Virus record (IMG/VR): IMGVR_UViG_3300043436_000818 | Location: 1 to 61,996 of that record | Strand: one strand, 5' to 3' | DNA: 61,996 bases | Source: a virus | Shown: piece by piece, positions 24,353 through 32,135 of the stretch | Numbering within the stretch: the first letter of the stretch is position 1 | Layout of the letters: every line of letters begins with the position of its first letter | Translations under genes and position numbers: made by a program | The notes under the pieces: model-generated | What the model was told of the DNA's origin: nothing | The model's database searches: none | Seen by the model: only the letters and a program-made list of their open reading frames with translations

Positions 24353-24906
24353 GCAACTTCGTATATTTTATAAGCACATCCTACCTCAAGGACAATTCCG
24401 CAATCAACGAGAATGTTGACGATAAACTATTAAAATCTGCGATTAAAGAGGCTCAAGAGATTTATATTCGTGACATCATTGGTTCGGGTTTGTACGATGA
24501 ATTGCAAACACAAGCCTTTGCAGGTACACTTACAAACGTAAATACAACGCTTTTAGATTCGTATATTGCACCTTGTTTGAAATACTACACAATAACTGAA
24601 TCGATGCTCCCTATGACCTTTAAAATGATGAATAAGAGCGTAGCAGCGAGAGAGGCAGAGAACGCAAGAGCGGTGAGTATAGATGAGTTGACAATGATTG
24701 AGAAGCGATTCCGTGATAAGGCTGAATATTACGCTAATAGATTAAGAGATTATCTCCGTGAAAACACAAATACATATCCTTTGTTCCTCAATCCTGGTAG
24801 CGGATTTGATACAATTCGACCTAAAAACACATCTTTTTATGGTGGGTTCTATCTTGGTGACGATATGGATAATTGCTATTGGAACTATGACTATCCGCAC
24901 GAATAA
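24349..24906 (+). CDS. Head-tail adaptor (connector) protein
   Basis: 185 residues, mostly helical. Start SNFVYFISTSYLKDNSAINENVDDKLLKSAIKEAQEIYI, then GSGLYDELQTQ and YCAPCLKYY-type helices, then FRDKAEYYANRLRDYL. It matches 52121 of phage B in position and pattern (LISKDDLFKYTQLSGN, DIEVQQLLGTLLYRKI). Directly follows the portal in both phages, as expected for the gp6/gp15-type adaptor that closes the head. Confidence 0.72.
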   Translation: MSNFVYFISTSYLKDNSAINENVDDKLLKSAIKEAQEIYIRDIIGSGLYDELQTQAFAGTLTNVNTTLLDSYIAPCLKYYTITESMLPMTFKMMNKSVAAREAENARAVSIDELTMIEKRFRDKAEYYANRLRDYLRENTNTYPLFLNPGSGFDTIRPKNTSFYGGFYLGDDMDNCYWNYDYPHE

Positions 24907-24947
24907 ATGGCAGAAAAATAACGAAGCCAAACTAATTAAATTTCTCA

Positions 24948-25385
24948 ATGACGCTAAACCAAATAATCGCAAAGATTCAAACTCAAGCCGAAAGCCACAA
25001 GATGGTGGGAAAATTCGGAGTGGGTCAACAAAGTAATCTAACCGTTGAAAACATAGAATACTATCCGTTGGTGTGGTTGTACCCCGATGGATTCACTTTG
25101 GATTTAGCCAACAAACTACAAACCTACAACTTCGCTTTATTGGTGATGGATAGGGTATTTGAATCTGAATCTAACGTAATAGAGGTACTATCCGACACGG
25201 CTCAAATTATGGGTGATATATTTGCATTGTTGGATTCTGAATACCAAAACGAAGTTTGGCAATTAGTAGTCAATCAAAACGCCTCACCATTATACGATTC
25301 ACGCACAGATATATTAGCAGGATATGCAATTAACTTCAGTATACAAGTACCTTATTTGGCTGATACTTGCGTTGTGCCTGTATAA
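24948..25385 (+). CDS. Tail terminator/completion protein
   Basis: 145 residues: helical start, VENIEYYPLVWLYPDGF, then FALLVMDRVFESESNVIEVLSDTAQIMGDIFALL, and a beta C-terminus NFSIQVPYLADTCVVPV. The pattern and the terminal IxxPxxxDxC match 39252 in phage B. This protein caps the tail tube and joins it to the head. In A it sits after the portal, in B after the tail chaperone. Confidence 0.68.
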   Translation: MTLNQIIAKIQTQAESHKMVGKFGVGQQSNLTVENIEYYPLVWLYPDGFTLDLANKLQTYNFALLVMDRVFESESNVIEVLSDTAQIMGDIFALLDSEYQNEVWQLVVNQNASPLYDSRTDILAGYAINFSIQVPYLADTCVVPV

Positions 25386-25596
25386 TTGTTTCATAAAGCG
25401 TGAAATAACGCATTATAAGCACACTACAGACACTCAAATAGTAAAGTGGACTGATAGTATAACCAAGTGGAAGAAAGTCCGTCAAACGCTTTTAAAATAT
25501 GACACGTTATATATTGATACTTTTACTCGTGATTCCATCGGTCTTAAAGGGGCAATTAGTTTGCATCGACACCTCGATAGTATCGAACGCCAATAA
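25324..25596 (+). CDS. Spanin-like membrane protein, first of an overlapping pair
   Basis: 90 residues. An N-terminal hydrophobic helix (YLIWLILALCLYNCFI) is followed by a charged, Thr/Asp-rich region (TDTQIVKWTDSITKWKKV, DTLYIDTFTRDSIG). Its DTxxxxDSI pattern recurs in the phage B spanin-like gene (52621). It overlaps the tail terminator by 62 nt and the next gene by 98 nt in another frame, as Rz and Rz1 genes do. Disruption of the outer membrane at lysis is inferred. Confidence 0.55.
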   Translation: MQLTSVYKYLIWLILALCLYNCFIKREITHYKHTTDTQIVKWTDSITKWKKVRQTLLKYDTLYIDTFTRDSIGLKGAISLHRHLDSIERQ

Positions 25597-25834
25597 GTAC
25601 TTGGTAAAGGGTGCTAATGCTCGTAGAGATGTAATCCGATTAAACAAATTGGTTAAGGCTGATTCTATTATTATTAACTACCAAGATTCTGTAATTGAGC
25701 GTCTTGAAATTAAGACGGATTCATTAGGTGTTGAAATTCAAAATCGTAATAACACTATTTCATTACAGAAAGATGTCATAAAAGGAGTAGGAATGTGGGC
25801 GATATTGGTAACAATTATGGCAATATTCCTATGA
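25499..25834 (+). CDS. Spanin-like protein, second of the overlapping pair
   Basis: 111 residues: signal-type N-terminus (RYILILLLVIPSVLKGQ), a coiled-coil middle (SVIERLEIKTDSLGVEIQNR), and a C-terminal membrane helix (GMWAILVTIMAIFL). It starts inside the preceding frame. The arrangement of one membrane protein with a second, periplasmic coiled-coil protein resembles a spanin pair. A 4-nt overlap joins it to the phosphatase gene. Confidence 0.55.
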   Translation: MTRYILILLLVIPSVLKGQLVCIDTSIVSNANKYLVKGANARRDVIRLNKLVKADSIIINYQDSVIERLEIKTDSLGVEIQNRNNTISLQKDVIKGVGMWAILVTIMAIFL

Positions 25835-26817
25835 AAGACATAATCAAATCGTACTTAGAGAAGTACCCCGATGCACCAAATCGCACACTTGCAAAATTAA
25901 TCTTAGAAGAAAATCCACAACTTACATCTATTGAGAGACTAAGAGATAAGATTAGATATTTTAGGGGCGTAAAAGGAGACTATCTTTTTAAGGCTTTAAA
26001 AGATAAATCATTCGTGACTAATAAATCAACAATTCAAGAGGGGTTAGAAAAACTAAAGGTATTTTCGCACAACAAAGAGATGATTAACGTTCACTTAAAC
26101 GAGGGACGTTATCTAATCCTATCCGACATACACATCCCATACCACGATATGGACGCTTTGTCCACTGCCTTAGAATGGGGATTAAACAACGATGTAGATT
26201 GTATTGTTTTAAATGGCGATATTATGGATTGTTACCCAGTATCTTCATTTATTAAAGAGGTTGGGATGCCGTCACTACGAGAGGAAATAGAGATGACTAA
26301 AACCTTTTTTGCGTACTTGCGTGAACTATTCCCAATAATACCGATTTACTACAAGTTAGGAAACCACGAGGAGCGTGTTCGTAACTACTTATTACGCAAT
26401 GCCAAAGAGTTTTCCGATGTAGATAATTTAAAGTTTGAAAACCTATTAGGATTGAGTGAATTTAAAATCAACTTGGTTAATCGTGAGATAATTAAATTAG
26501 GTAAATTGAACGTATTGCACGGACACGAGATGGGAGAGAGTGTATTCTCACCTGTTAACCCTGCACGAGGTATGTTCCTAAAGGCTAAATCTTCTACTAT
26601 CTTCGGACACAACCACCAAGTATCCCACCACTCAGAAAACAATATCAACGGAGAATCTACTGGTGTTTGGTCAATGGGTTGTCTTTGCACTCTTTCACCC
26701 GATTACAGACCTTATGCTTATACCAAATGGAGTCACGGATTCGCTTGTGTAGATGTTAACCAAGATTTGACATTCCACGTTAACAATATGAAGATTATTA
26801 ACGGCAAAATAATATGA
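25831..26817 (+). CDS. Calcineurin-like metallophosphatase
   Basis: 328 residues from the ATG at 25831. The metallophosphatase core is intact: LSDIHIPYHD, VLNGDIMD, KLGNHEERV, NVLHGHEMG, IFGHNHQVSHH, giving the full D-x-H, GDxxD, GNHE, H, GHxH set. The N-terminal ~95 residues look like a helical DNA-binding or HTH region (NRTLAKLILEENPQLTSIERLRDKIRYF). It could be a DNA exonuclease/phosphodiesterase or a nucleotide phosphatase; many Bacteroidota phages carry such a gene. Confidence 0.85.
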   Translation: MKDIIKSYLEKYPDAPNRTLAKLILEENPQLTSIERLRDKIRYFRGVKGDYLFKALKDKSFVTNKSTIQEGLEKLKVFSHNKEMINVHLNEGRYLILSDIHIPYHDMDALSTALEWGLNNDVDCIVLNGDIMDCYPVSSFIKEVGMPSLREEIEMTKTFFAYLRELFPIIPIYYKLGNHEERVRNYLLRNAKEFSDVDNLKFENLLGLSEFKINLVNREIIKLGKLNVLHGHEMGESVFSPVNPARGMFLKAKSSTIFGHNHQVSHHSENNINGESTGVWSMGCLCTLSPDYRPYAYTKWSHGFACVDVNQDLTFHVNNMKIINGKII

Positions 26818-27044
26818 GAATCTTAAAGGTAGAAATCGTACACCAAGAAAAACAAGACGACATTTACAAAGAGGTTGGATTAGGTGCGGATATTGTCGAA
26901 GTATTAGAGGACGGATACATCAATTTAGACGATGTTTCGGGAGCAATTGCCAACTACGATTATACTAATGTGCTTTTTAAAGGCGGTCAAATGTTACTAA
27001 TTACGATGGATATTAATACTTTTGTGGAGCAATGGATATCGTAA
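26814..27044 (+). CDS. Small hypothetical protein
   Basis: 76 residues, acidic, with alternating beta strands (LKVEIVHQEKQDDIYKEVGLGADIVEVLEDGYIN). No family recognised. Overlaps the phosphatase and DUF3310 genes by 4 and 13 nt. Probably a single-domain early accessory protein. Confidence 0.5.
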   Translation: MRILKVEIVHQEKQDDIYKEVGLGADIVEVLEDGYINLDDVSGAIANYDYTNVLFKGGQMLLITMDINTFVEQWIS

Positions 27045-27277
27045 ATAAACCAAGCCACTACAACAAAGGCGAAATCGAGGCAATGGATGCCATATTAACC
27101 GCTATTAAAGGACTACCACCTGATGAAGCGTACACAATTGGCAATGTAATTAAATATGTGTGGCGGTATGATATGAAAGGCGGTAAAACGGATTTACTTA
27201 AAGCCTCTTACTATTTAAATAAAACAATGGAGTTGTATGAAAAGCGTTCAAACATTTCTAAACCAACGGGGATATAA
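27032..27277 (+). CDS. DUF3310 protein
   Basis: 81 residues. KPSHYNKGEIEAMDAILTAI, YTIGNVIKYVWRYDMKGGKTDLLKASYYL is the DUF3310 signature (HY, iE, GNxxKYxxRxxxKgG, DLxKAxxYL). This family, found in many phages, is of uncertain role, sometimes linked to nucleotide metabolism. Its length matches the family. It overlaps the lysin gene by 41 nt. Confidence 0.9.
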   Translation: MDIVNKPSHYNKGEIEAMDAILTAIKGLPPDEAYTIGNVIKYVWRYDMKGGKTDLLKASYYLNKTMELYEKRSNISKPTGI

Positions 27278-27857
27278 TTTAAAGGTCGATGGAGTAATCG
27301 GTCAAAAGACATTGGACGCTGCAAACGAGTGGGTGCAAAACTATTTCTCAGTTAAAAGATGGATATGGACACCTAAGAGTTTAGTTTTTGTACGTACAGA
27401 TGATAAATTAACAAACACATTCGATGATTTTTTATTGGTAATTGTTAACGAGCGTGTTGTATCAATCGTTCCGTGTTCAACAACCGCAGGGAAATTCTAT
27501 GTTCAAAACCCAATCACACACGGAGGCGTAACAGGAACGGCAATCGCAATACCTGCTCAATATCTATGGTCACACCAATTTGTAACTTCATCCAATTGGA
27601 AGTCCCTTTGGTTAGGTATGCCATATTTTAAACAGATTAAGGCTATTGATATTTATCGAGATGGTAACAAAGATGGTGTAATTGATAAAACCAAAACTCA
27701 AAATGGGTTGTTTGGTATTAATTTCCACAGAGCAGGAGCAGGGAGTATAGTAGACCGATGGAGTGCAGGTTGTCAAGTTGTACCTGATGCGTATTGGAAA
27801 GAGGTAATAAAACATTTTACAAGTGGCGAACTAATACACTTCAATCTCATTGGCTAA
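27237..27857 (+). CDS. Endolysin: peptidoglycan-binding domain plus L,D-transpeptidase-like domain
   Basis: 206 residues. Residues 5-35 (TFLNQRGYNLKVDGVIGQKTLDAANEW) are a peptidoglycan-binding domain repeat. The catalytic part has NFHRAGAGS followed by RWSAGCQVV, the His...S-x-G-C arrangement of YkuD-like L,D-transpeptidase folds; Cys is the probable nucleophile. No signal peptide, so export would depend on the holin. Phage B uses an amidase instead (56159). It would cleave or modify cell-wall peptides at lysis. Confidence 0.72.
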   Translation: MKSVQTFLNQRGYNLKVDGVIGQKTLDAANEWVQNYFSVKRWIWTPKSLVFVRTDDKLTNTFDDFLLVIVNERVVSIVPCSTTAGKFYVQNPITHGGVTGTAIAIPAQYLWSHQFVTSSNWKSLWLGMPYFKQIKAIDIYRDGNKDGVIDKTKTQNGLFGINFHRAGAGSIVDRWSAGCQVVPDAYWKEVIKHFTSGELIHFNLIG

Positions 27858-28389
27858 GACTATTCCCATAAATGACCTTATAAATCGTTTAGGAGAGGAC
27901 AAAAACCTTTTCACGGAAGAATCATCCCTATTACAACAGATAATCGCTGAGTGGAGCAATAAAGCGGTTAATTTGATGCGTAAGGAGTTGGACAATAAGA
28001 ACGCCAACGCATCGAGTTCGTTAAAGCAATCAATTCAACCTGGCGAAATAACTCAAACTCCTACTTCCTTACTGATTACTTTCCTAATGGAAGATTATTG
28101 GGAGCAAGTAGAGTTTGGACGTAAGCCGACAAAAGGCGGTCACAAAGAAGGTACTCCCTATCTATGGCAATCCATTAAAGAGTGGATGGCTTTCAAAGGT
28201 ATCAAACCAAACAAAGGTGTTTCATACGATACATTAGCCCGTGCAATTGCTCGTAAAATCCACAGACGCGGTTACAAAGGCAAACACTTTATCGAAGATT
28301 CATTCACGGAATCACTACAACAAGAACTTGCAAACGAATTAGCCTCTCAGTTGGGCAATATTATTTTTTCTCTTGATATTAAACAATAA
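27850..28389 (+). CDS. Head-tail joining protein (HK97 gp10-like)
   Basis: 179 residues, with a TTG start overlapping the lysin stop. Its SLKQSIQPGEITQTPTSLLITFLMEDYWEQVEFGRKP matches the phage B protein at 39743 (VVSGNLVRSIKPFVDGMEFGITMDWYGEAIRRGRQP). The C-terminus KGVSYDTLARAIARKIHRRGYKGKHFIEDSF is shared in type with RKIKHFGIEPFDFIKKA. Such proteins join the connector to the tail. In A it sits 3 kb past the portal, in a lysis-gene neighbourhood. Confidence 0.68.
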   Translation: MAKTIPINDLINRLGEDKNLFTEESSLLQQIIAEWSNKAVNLMRKELDNKNANASSSLKQSIQPGEITQTPTSLLITFLMEDYWEQVEFGRKPTKGGHKEGTPYLWQSIKEWMAFKGIKPNKGVSYDTLARAIARKIHRRGYKGKHFIEDSFTESLQQELANELASQLGNIIFSLDIKQ

Positions 28390-28390
28390 A

Positions 28391-28422
28391 TTTGCATAAT
28401 TGAAAGTTTAAGTTTACCTTTG
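28391..28422 (+). promoter_or_regulatory. Bacteroidota-type promoter
   Basis: TTTG at 28391-28394, a 20-nt spacer, TACCTTTG at 28415-28422, then ATG at 28431. Drives the small regulator and recombination genes. Confidence 0.8.
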
Positions 28423-28430
28423 CTTTCACT

Positions 28431-28637
28431 ATGACAATAGAACAAATCAGAGAAGAAATCCTAAAGAAACGCTATCACGGCATTTACAAGGACATTCAGC
28501 ACAGAACAGGGTTGAGTTTACCAACCATTCGTAGATACTTCCACGGAGATATCTATCAGAAAAACGCTAAAACAGTATTATCAACGGCTTACAAATTAAT
28601 TAGAGAAAATGAAGTGGGTAGCAGTTTTGGAGAATGA
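28431..28637 (+). CDS. Small HTH transcriptional regulator
   Basis: 68 residues: EQIREEILKKRYHGIYKDIQ, RTGLSLPTIRRYFHGD with a recognisable helix-turn-helix (GLSLPTIRRYF) and a short C-terminal helix. It sits at the head of the recombination operon behind a consensus promoter and probably regulates it (inference). Overlaps the next gene by 29 nt. Confidence 0.65.
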   Translation: MTIEQIREEILKKRYHGIYKDIQHRTGLSLPTIRRYFHGDIYQKNAKTVLSTAYKLIRENEVGSSFGE

Positions 28638-28887
28638 TATAGTATTAGACTATCACTCCGTTCAGTATTACTTTCGTAAATCCGATGTAGAAGCTTATCT
28701 CGTTGGATTAGATGATTCATTAGTTAACCAATATTATAAATCTACCGCAGTACCTTTTGAGGATTGCATAGACTTTGAAAATTGGTTTGACTTTGAACAA
28801 TTTCACAAAGAGTATCACGATACTTTTGTTTGTCACCTTTATTTGGGGTGGATGTCAGGAAAATTAACACCATACAACTATGAATAA
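28609..28887 (+). CDS. Small hypothetical protein
   Basis: 92 residues, very acidic and aromatic (YFRKSDVEAYLVGLDDSLV, CIDFENWFDFEQFHKEYHD). No family recognised; an early-operon protein between the HTH regulator and the ERF recombinase. The acidic surface could mimic DNA, but there is no further support. Confidence 0.5.
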   Translation: MKWVAVLENDIVLDYHSVQYYFRKSDVEAYLVGLDDSLVNQYYKSTAVPFEDCIDFENWFDFEQFHKEYHDTFVCHLYLGWMSGKLTPYNYE

Positions 28888-29428
28888 ATCAGAATCAATC
28901 GCTAATCTTGCAGCAGCATTGTGCAAGTTCCAAGCCAACATCGGAAAGGTTAAAAAGGAAGCAACCAATCCGTTTTTTAAATCTAAGTATGCGTCACTTG
29001 CGAACATCTTAGACGTTATCCAAAAACCATTAGCAGATGCAGGGTTGTCGTTCTGTCAATTACCCGATGCAGATTGTTTAACAACCATTCTTATGCACGA
29101 TAGCGGAGAGTGGATTGAAGCAACCTATTGTATGCCAGTAGTCAAAACCAATGACCCACAAGCAATGGGTTCGGCTATTACCTACGCTCGTAGATATGCA
29201 CTTGGTTCTATTCTTGGATTGAACATTGACGAAGACGATGACGGAGAGAAAGCGATGCAGCGTAATACAAAACAAGATGTACCACAAGAGAAATTGTTTA
29301 TCAACCCTGCAATGATGCAATGGGAGAAAGCGGTTGAACACATCAAAGGTGGTGGAGCTATTGAGGATATCTTGAAGAAGTATCAACTCAAGCCCGAACA
29401 CTTGACTATTTTAAAGGCGGTTAAATGA
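28880..29428 (+). CDS. erf: ERF-family single-strand annealing recombinase
   Basis: 182 residues. NLAAALCKFQANIGKVKKEATNPFFKSKYASLANILDVI, then LADAGLSFCQLP and QAMGSAITYARRYALGSILGLNIDEDDDGEKA match the ERF domain, including the conserved GSAxTYARRYALxxxLGI-type helix and an acidic tail. Binds ssDNA and anneals complementary strands. It is coupled to the YqaJ exonuclease downstream, the usual recombination pair. Confidence 0.92.
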   Translation: MNKSESIANLAAALCKFQANIGKVKKEATNPFFKSKYASLANILDVIQKPLADAGLSFCQLPDADCLTTILMHDSGEWIEATYCMPVVKTNDPQAMGSAITYARRYALGSILGLNIDEDDDGEKAMQRNTKQDVPQEKLFINPAMMQWEKAVEHIKGGGAIEDILKKYQLKPEHLTILKAVK

Positions 29429-29445
29429 ATGATTGAGGAACAGAT

Positions 29446-30075
29446 ATGATATCTACAAACTTAACAGAAGAAGCGTGGTTGCAATTACGGCAGTCACGCT
29501 TTACAGGCAGCGAAATCTATAAACTAATGGGTAAACCTCGTAACAAATCAGAGTATCTAAGCGAAACGGCTAAATCTTACGTTTACGAAAAAGCAGGTGT
29601 TATCCTTACAGGTATTCAACCCGAAATCTTCGGACGTGCTTTAGAATGGGGTAAGAACTACGAGCGTCAAGCCTTTGATACTTTCGCAGCACAAGACTTT
29701 AAAGAGTACACGTACTATGGTGGTGAAACATTTACATTCATAGAGTTCAATGAGATTAGCGGATTTTCTCCCGATGGTTTAGGTGAAGATTCTATTATCG
29801 AGATTAAGTGTCCGTTCAATTCAGCTGTTCACCTACGGAATGCCACAATTACCGATGCAGAAAGTTTAAAGGATAACCACCCCGAGTACTACTGGCAAAT
29901 GCAATTTGGGATGCTATGTACTCAGACCGAATACGGAATCTTTGTGTCGTATGACCCTCGTATGCCTGAATCTCACAAACTATTTACATCCGTAATTGAG
30001 TTGGAAGATATCCGAGAGGAAGTAGAAGAGAAACTATACCACGCAGGTTTGATGTTAAATAGTATCATTCACTAA
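29446..30075 (+). CDS. YqaJ-family exonuclease
   Basis: 209 residues. AWLQLRQSRFTGSEIYKLMG (RxxxiTgS motif), AGVILTGIQPEIFGRALEWGKNYERQAF, FSPDGLGEDSIIEIKCPF (catalytic D and E-x-K) and YYWQMQFGMLCT are the lambda-exonuclease fold motifs. Degrades one strand of dsDNA ends to make substrate for the ERF annealase. Phage B lacks this pair and has a VRR-NUC nuclease. Confidence 0.92.
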   Translation: MISTNLTEEAWLQLRQSRFTGSEIYKLMGKPRNKSEYLSETAKSYVYEKAGVILTGIQPEIFGRALEWGKNYERQAFDTFAAQDFKEYTYYGGETFTFIEFNEISGFSPDGLGEDSIIEIKCPFNSAVHLRNATITDAESLKDNHPEYYWQMQFGMLCTQTEYGIFVSYDPRMPESHKLFTSVIELEDIREEVEEKLYHAGLMLNSIIH

Positions 30076-30190
30076 GGAAATTGTCCGTTTACTAAAAAAC
30101 GTAAATAAAAGTGAAAATAAATTGAAAGCAACTATTGCAATATCAAAACTTATCTGTACTTTTGAATCAACAAATAAGAAAACAAAAGAT
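30076..30190. promoter_or_regulatory. Intergenic region with Bacteroidota promoter
   Basis: 115 nt. TTG (in ATTG, 30134-30137), a 19-nt spacer, TACTTTTG at 30157-30164. The next ATG is at 30191. An ATG-less open stretch upstream of 30191 is not coding. Confidence 0.7.
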
Positions 30191-30538
30191 ATGAATAGCG
30201 TAATCTTGTACTACAAAAAAAAGGATGGTATAATAGACATCAATAATTCAAAGTTGTTTATTGGAGATAATGAGTATTTAATTCAACACCTTACTAAAGG
30301 TGGTTATTTTTCAAAATCTGCTTTATTACCATTTTTTGAATATGAAGAAACAACTGATGGTGAAGGTGGTCAAATGTGTTTGTTTATAACTGATGAAGTT
30401 GCTGAAACTATTGTAAAATCGTATTGCAACCTTAAAGGTAAAGTTTGGGATAATAACCCACAACCAATATACGAAAGCATCGCAGAACGTAATGAAGTAA
30501 AATATGGAGATGGCGTAAATCTTGAATGGTTTAAATAA
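30191..30538 (+). CDS. Small hypothetical early protein
   Basis: 115 residues from the ATG at 30191, which follows the promoter at an appropriate distance. Beta-rich N-terminus (VILYYKKKDGIIDI, IGDNEYLIQHLTKGGYF), an acidic middle (YEETTDGEGGQM), then VAETIVKSYCNLKG. It has its own promoter and terminator. No family recognised. Confidence 0.55.
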   Translation: MNSVILYYKKKDGIIDINNSKLFIGDNEYLIQHLTKGGYFSKSALLPFFEYEETTDGEGGQMCLFITDEVAETIVKSYCNLKGKVWDNNPQPIYESIAERNEVKYGDGVNLEWFK

Positions 30539-30553
30539 TAAAAAAAAAATAAT

Positions 30554-30574
30554 GGGAGGGGAAACCCTCCCTTT
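30554..30574 (+). terminator. Rho-independent terminator
   Basis: GGGAGGG, tetraloop GAAA, CCCTCCC, then TTT. A perfect 7-bp G/C-rich stem with a GNRA loop, though the T-tract is short. Follows the gene ending at 30538. Confidence 0.75.
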
Positions 30575-30587
30575 AAAACCTAAAACT

Positions 30588-30800
30588 ATGTTACCTATAG
30601 AATTTTTAATCTTGTACCCAATCAGCCTACCCGTTGCATTTCTAATGCACAAGGCTTGGAAGAAGTTAACGACTAAAATTGAACTACCAGAGGCACAACC
30701 TTATCAGTTCGAGAAAGACCAACCAATTGCCAATTTTAATCAAGTCACTAAGCATTGGAAGAAAGAGGCTAATAGAATGTATCGAGGAGGTCAACTATGA
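30588..30800 (+). CDS. Small membrane protein of the small-gene array
   Basis: 70 residues: LPIEFLILYPISLPVAFLMH is one membrane helix; the rest is charged (PYQFEKDQPIANFNQVTKHW). The phage B homologue 57386 begins with the same MLPIEFLILYP and shares FEKDxPxxNxNQV and RMYRG. Conserved in both phages at the same end of the genome; unknown role. Confidence 0.6.
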   Translation: MLPIEFLILYPISLPVAFLMHKAWKKLTTKIELPEAQPYQFEKDQPIANFNQVTKHWKKEANRMYRGGQL

Positions 30801-31054
30801 GTATAATCTACAAACACCAATCCATCGTTAACAATGTTGAAGTTTATCGCGTTTGGAAAGATGGAGACTTAGTCGGTGAATTTAAAGAGGAGCATAAAGC
30901 CGACCACTTGTATTATTACCTATTATCTACACGAACAGACCATTTTAAACAAGCAATTATGGAAGCCTACACACAAGGACGTATCTCAATGTTGAAACAG
31001 AATGGTAGATTAGCAGACGAATATTATACTGAAACATATGAAAATAATAGTTAA
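30797..31054 (+). CDS. Small hypothetical protein
   Basis: 85 residues preceded by a clear GAGGAGG Shine-Dalgarno. VYRVWKDGDLVGEFKEEHKADHLYYYL, then QAIMEAYTQGRISMLKQNG. No family recognised. Part of the array of exchangeable small genes. Confidence 0.5.
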   Translation: MSIIYKHQSIVNNVEVYRVWKDGDLVGEFKEEHKADHLYYYLLSTRTDHFKQAIMEAYTQGRISMLKQNGRLADEYYTETYENNS

Positions 31055-31202
31055 ACACAAAAACACGGAAGTTGTCATCGAGGATGGCGAAACTAAAACC
31101 GACACTAATTCCAATCTAATCTACTACAATCAGAAGTATTTATTAGAATTGTTGGACAAGATTTTTAAAGAGATTAAAGCATTGGACAATGAGCAACAAT
31201 AA
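31038..31202 (+). CDS. 54-residue small-array protein (copy 1)
   Basis: Too short for ordinary ORF cutoffs. MKIIVKHKNTEVVIEDGETK, then NLIYYNQKYLLELLDKIFKEI and ALDNEQQ. An almost identical protein, differing at the second to fourth residues, is encoded at 61720-61884. The DNA from 31050 to 31206 matches 61732-61888 with one difference I can see. Overlaps the next gene by 14 nt. Confidence 0.65.
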   Translation: MKIIVKHKNTEVVIEDGETKTDTNSNLIYYNQKYLLELLDKIFKEIKALDNEQQ

Positions 31203-31434
31203 ACAACAAACGGCAGTAGAGTGGTTTGCCCAAGAAAGTTGGAAACTACGTGTTGAATTAGAGGGTGGCAAAATATCTTTGGGTGAATATGCCAATAAAT
31301 ATTACCAACTAAAGGAACAAGCCAAAGAAATGGAGAAGGAGCAGATAATAAATGCGGTTGACGGTTTCCCATTAGCCAATAGGAATTTAGATGGTAGTGA
31401 GTATTATGAAAAAACATACGGAGGTGACAAATGA
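31189..31434 (+). CDS. Small array protein, MSNNKQQ family
   Basis: 81 residues: MSNNKQQTAVEWFAQESW, EQAKEMEKEQIINAVDGFP, ending KTYGGDK. It shares its N-terminal MSNxKQQTAVEW and central QAKEMEKEQ with 31890. The last codons, GGAGGTGAC, double as the ribosome-binding site of the next gene. Function unknown. Confidence 0.6.
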   Translation: MSNNKQQTAVEWFAQESWKLRVELEGGKISLGEYANKYYQLKEQAKEMEKEQIINAVDGFPLANRNLDGSEYYEKTYGGDK

Positions 31435-31640
31435 GCAACGAAACACAACAAACAATAGTTCAGTGGATTAGACACCAAATAAAACAACAAGGTGTTAGTC
31501 ATTATTTTACAACAAGGGAAATACTTGATAGAGCTGAACAAATGGAAAATGAGCAACGTAAAAAAATTTGGAACGAAGCATTAAAATCAGTTGAAAAAAA
31601 ATTAGAATTATTAAAAGAAATCTACGGAGGTAACAAATGA
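31431..31640 (+). CDS. Small array protein, MSNETQQ family
   Basis: 69 residues, helical: QTIVQWIRHQIKQQGVSHYF, DRAEQMENEQRKKIWNEALKS, ending EIYGGNK. Its C-terminal codons again encode a GGAGGT ribosome site for the next ATG. A paralogue of its neighbours by layout; function unknown. Confidence 0.58.
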   Translation: MSNETQQTIVQWIRHQIKQQGVSHYFTTREILDRAEQMENEQRKKIWNEALKSVEKKLELLKEIYGGNK

Positions 31641-31792
31641 GCAACAATAAACAAAGTATGAAACTATACACTAAAGAAGACTTTTTAAAAGCCGCTGAAT
31701 TTTGCGAAGTGTCAATGATAGATGCGAAATATATAATTGAACGCATTGATGAAGTAAGCGACCCCATCGAACTACCAAGTGATGAGGAGATA
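31636..31792. repeat. 157-bp internal copy of the contig start; likely A/B junction
   Basis: Bases 31636-31792 equal 1-157 exactly, and the first 127 equal 61870-61996. Divergence begins at 158/31793 (C versus G). The upstream base also differs (A at 31635, C at 61869). This is the only place where the two phage genomes touch, so it is the point where assembly could have crossed over. Confidence 0.9.
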
Positions 31793-31900
31793 GGAAAGGA
31801 ATTTAAGCATAGTAGTGAAAATTGGGAAGTTAGACAAGCACTTGAAGTAGGTGCAAAATGGATGCGTGACAAAATACATGGAGGTAACAATGAGCAATAA
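31637..31900 (+). CDS. Small array protein across the A/B junction
   Basis: 87 residues. The first ~52 residues are the same as at 2-157 and 61871. It then continues GKEFKHSSENWEVRQALEVGAKWMRD and ends HGGNNEQ, again over a GGAGGT ribosome site. If the window is two circles, this reading combines the shared 5' part with the phage B 3' part. Function unknown. Confidence 0.6.
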   Translation: MSNNKQSMKLYTKEDFLKAAEFCEVSMIDAKYIIERIDEVSDPIELPSDEEIGKEFKHSSENWEVRQALEVGAKWMRDKIHGGNNEQ

Positions 31901-32135
31901 ACAACAAACGGCAGTAGAGTGGTTGATTGACCAATTAATTGAACACCGAATTATCATTGTTGATAAAACAACATACCAAGTCAAATACAAACATGAAATC
32001 CTTTTAGAACAAGCCAAAGAAATGGAGAAAGAACAAATGGAAAATGCACAATGTGGCTATATTGGTGGTTGGAATGAAGGTGAATTTGATGAATGGTACG
32101 AACAAACATACGGAGGTAACAATGACAATCCTTAA
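31890..32135 (+). CDS. Small array protein, MSNKQQ family (second copy)
   Basis: 81 residues from the ATG at 31890: MSNKQQTAVEWLIDQLIEHR, LLEQAKEMEKEQMENAQCG, YEQTYGGNN. The DNA for the first dozen codons closely matches 31189. This repeated 5' end may let genes swap by recombination. Function unknown. Confidence 0.6.
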   Translation: MSNKQQTAVEWLIDQLIEHRIIIVDKTTYQVKYKHEILLEQAKEMEKEQMENAQCGYIGGWNEGEFDEWYEQTYGGNNDNP

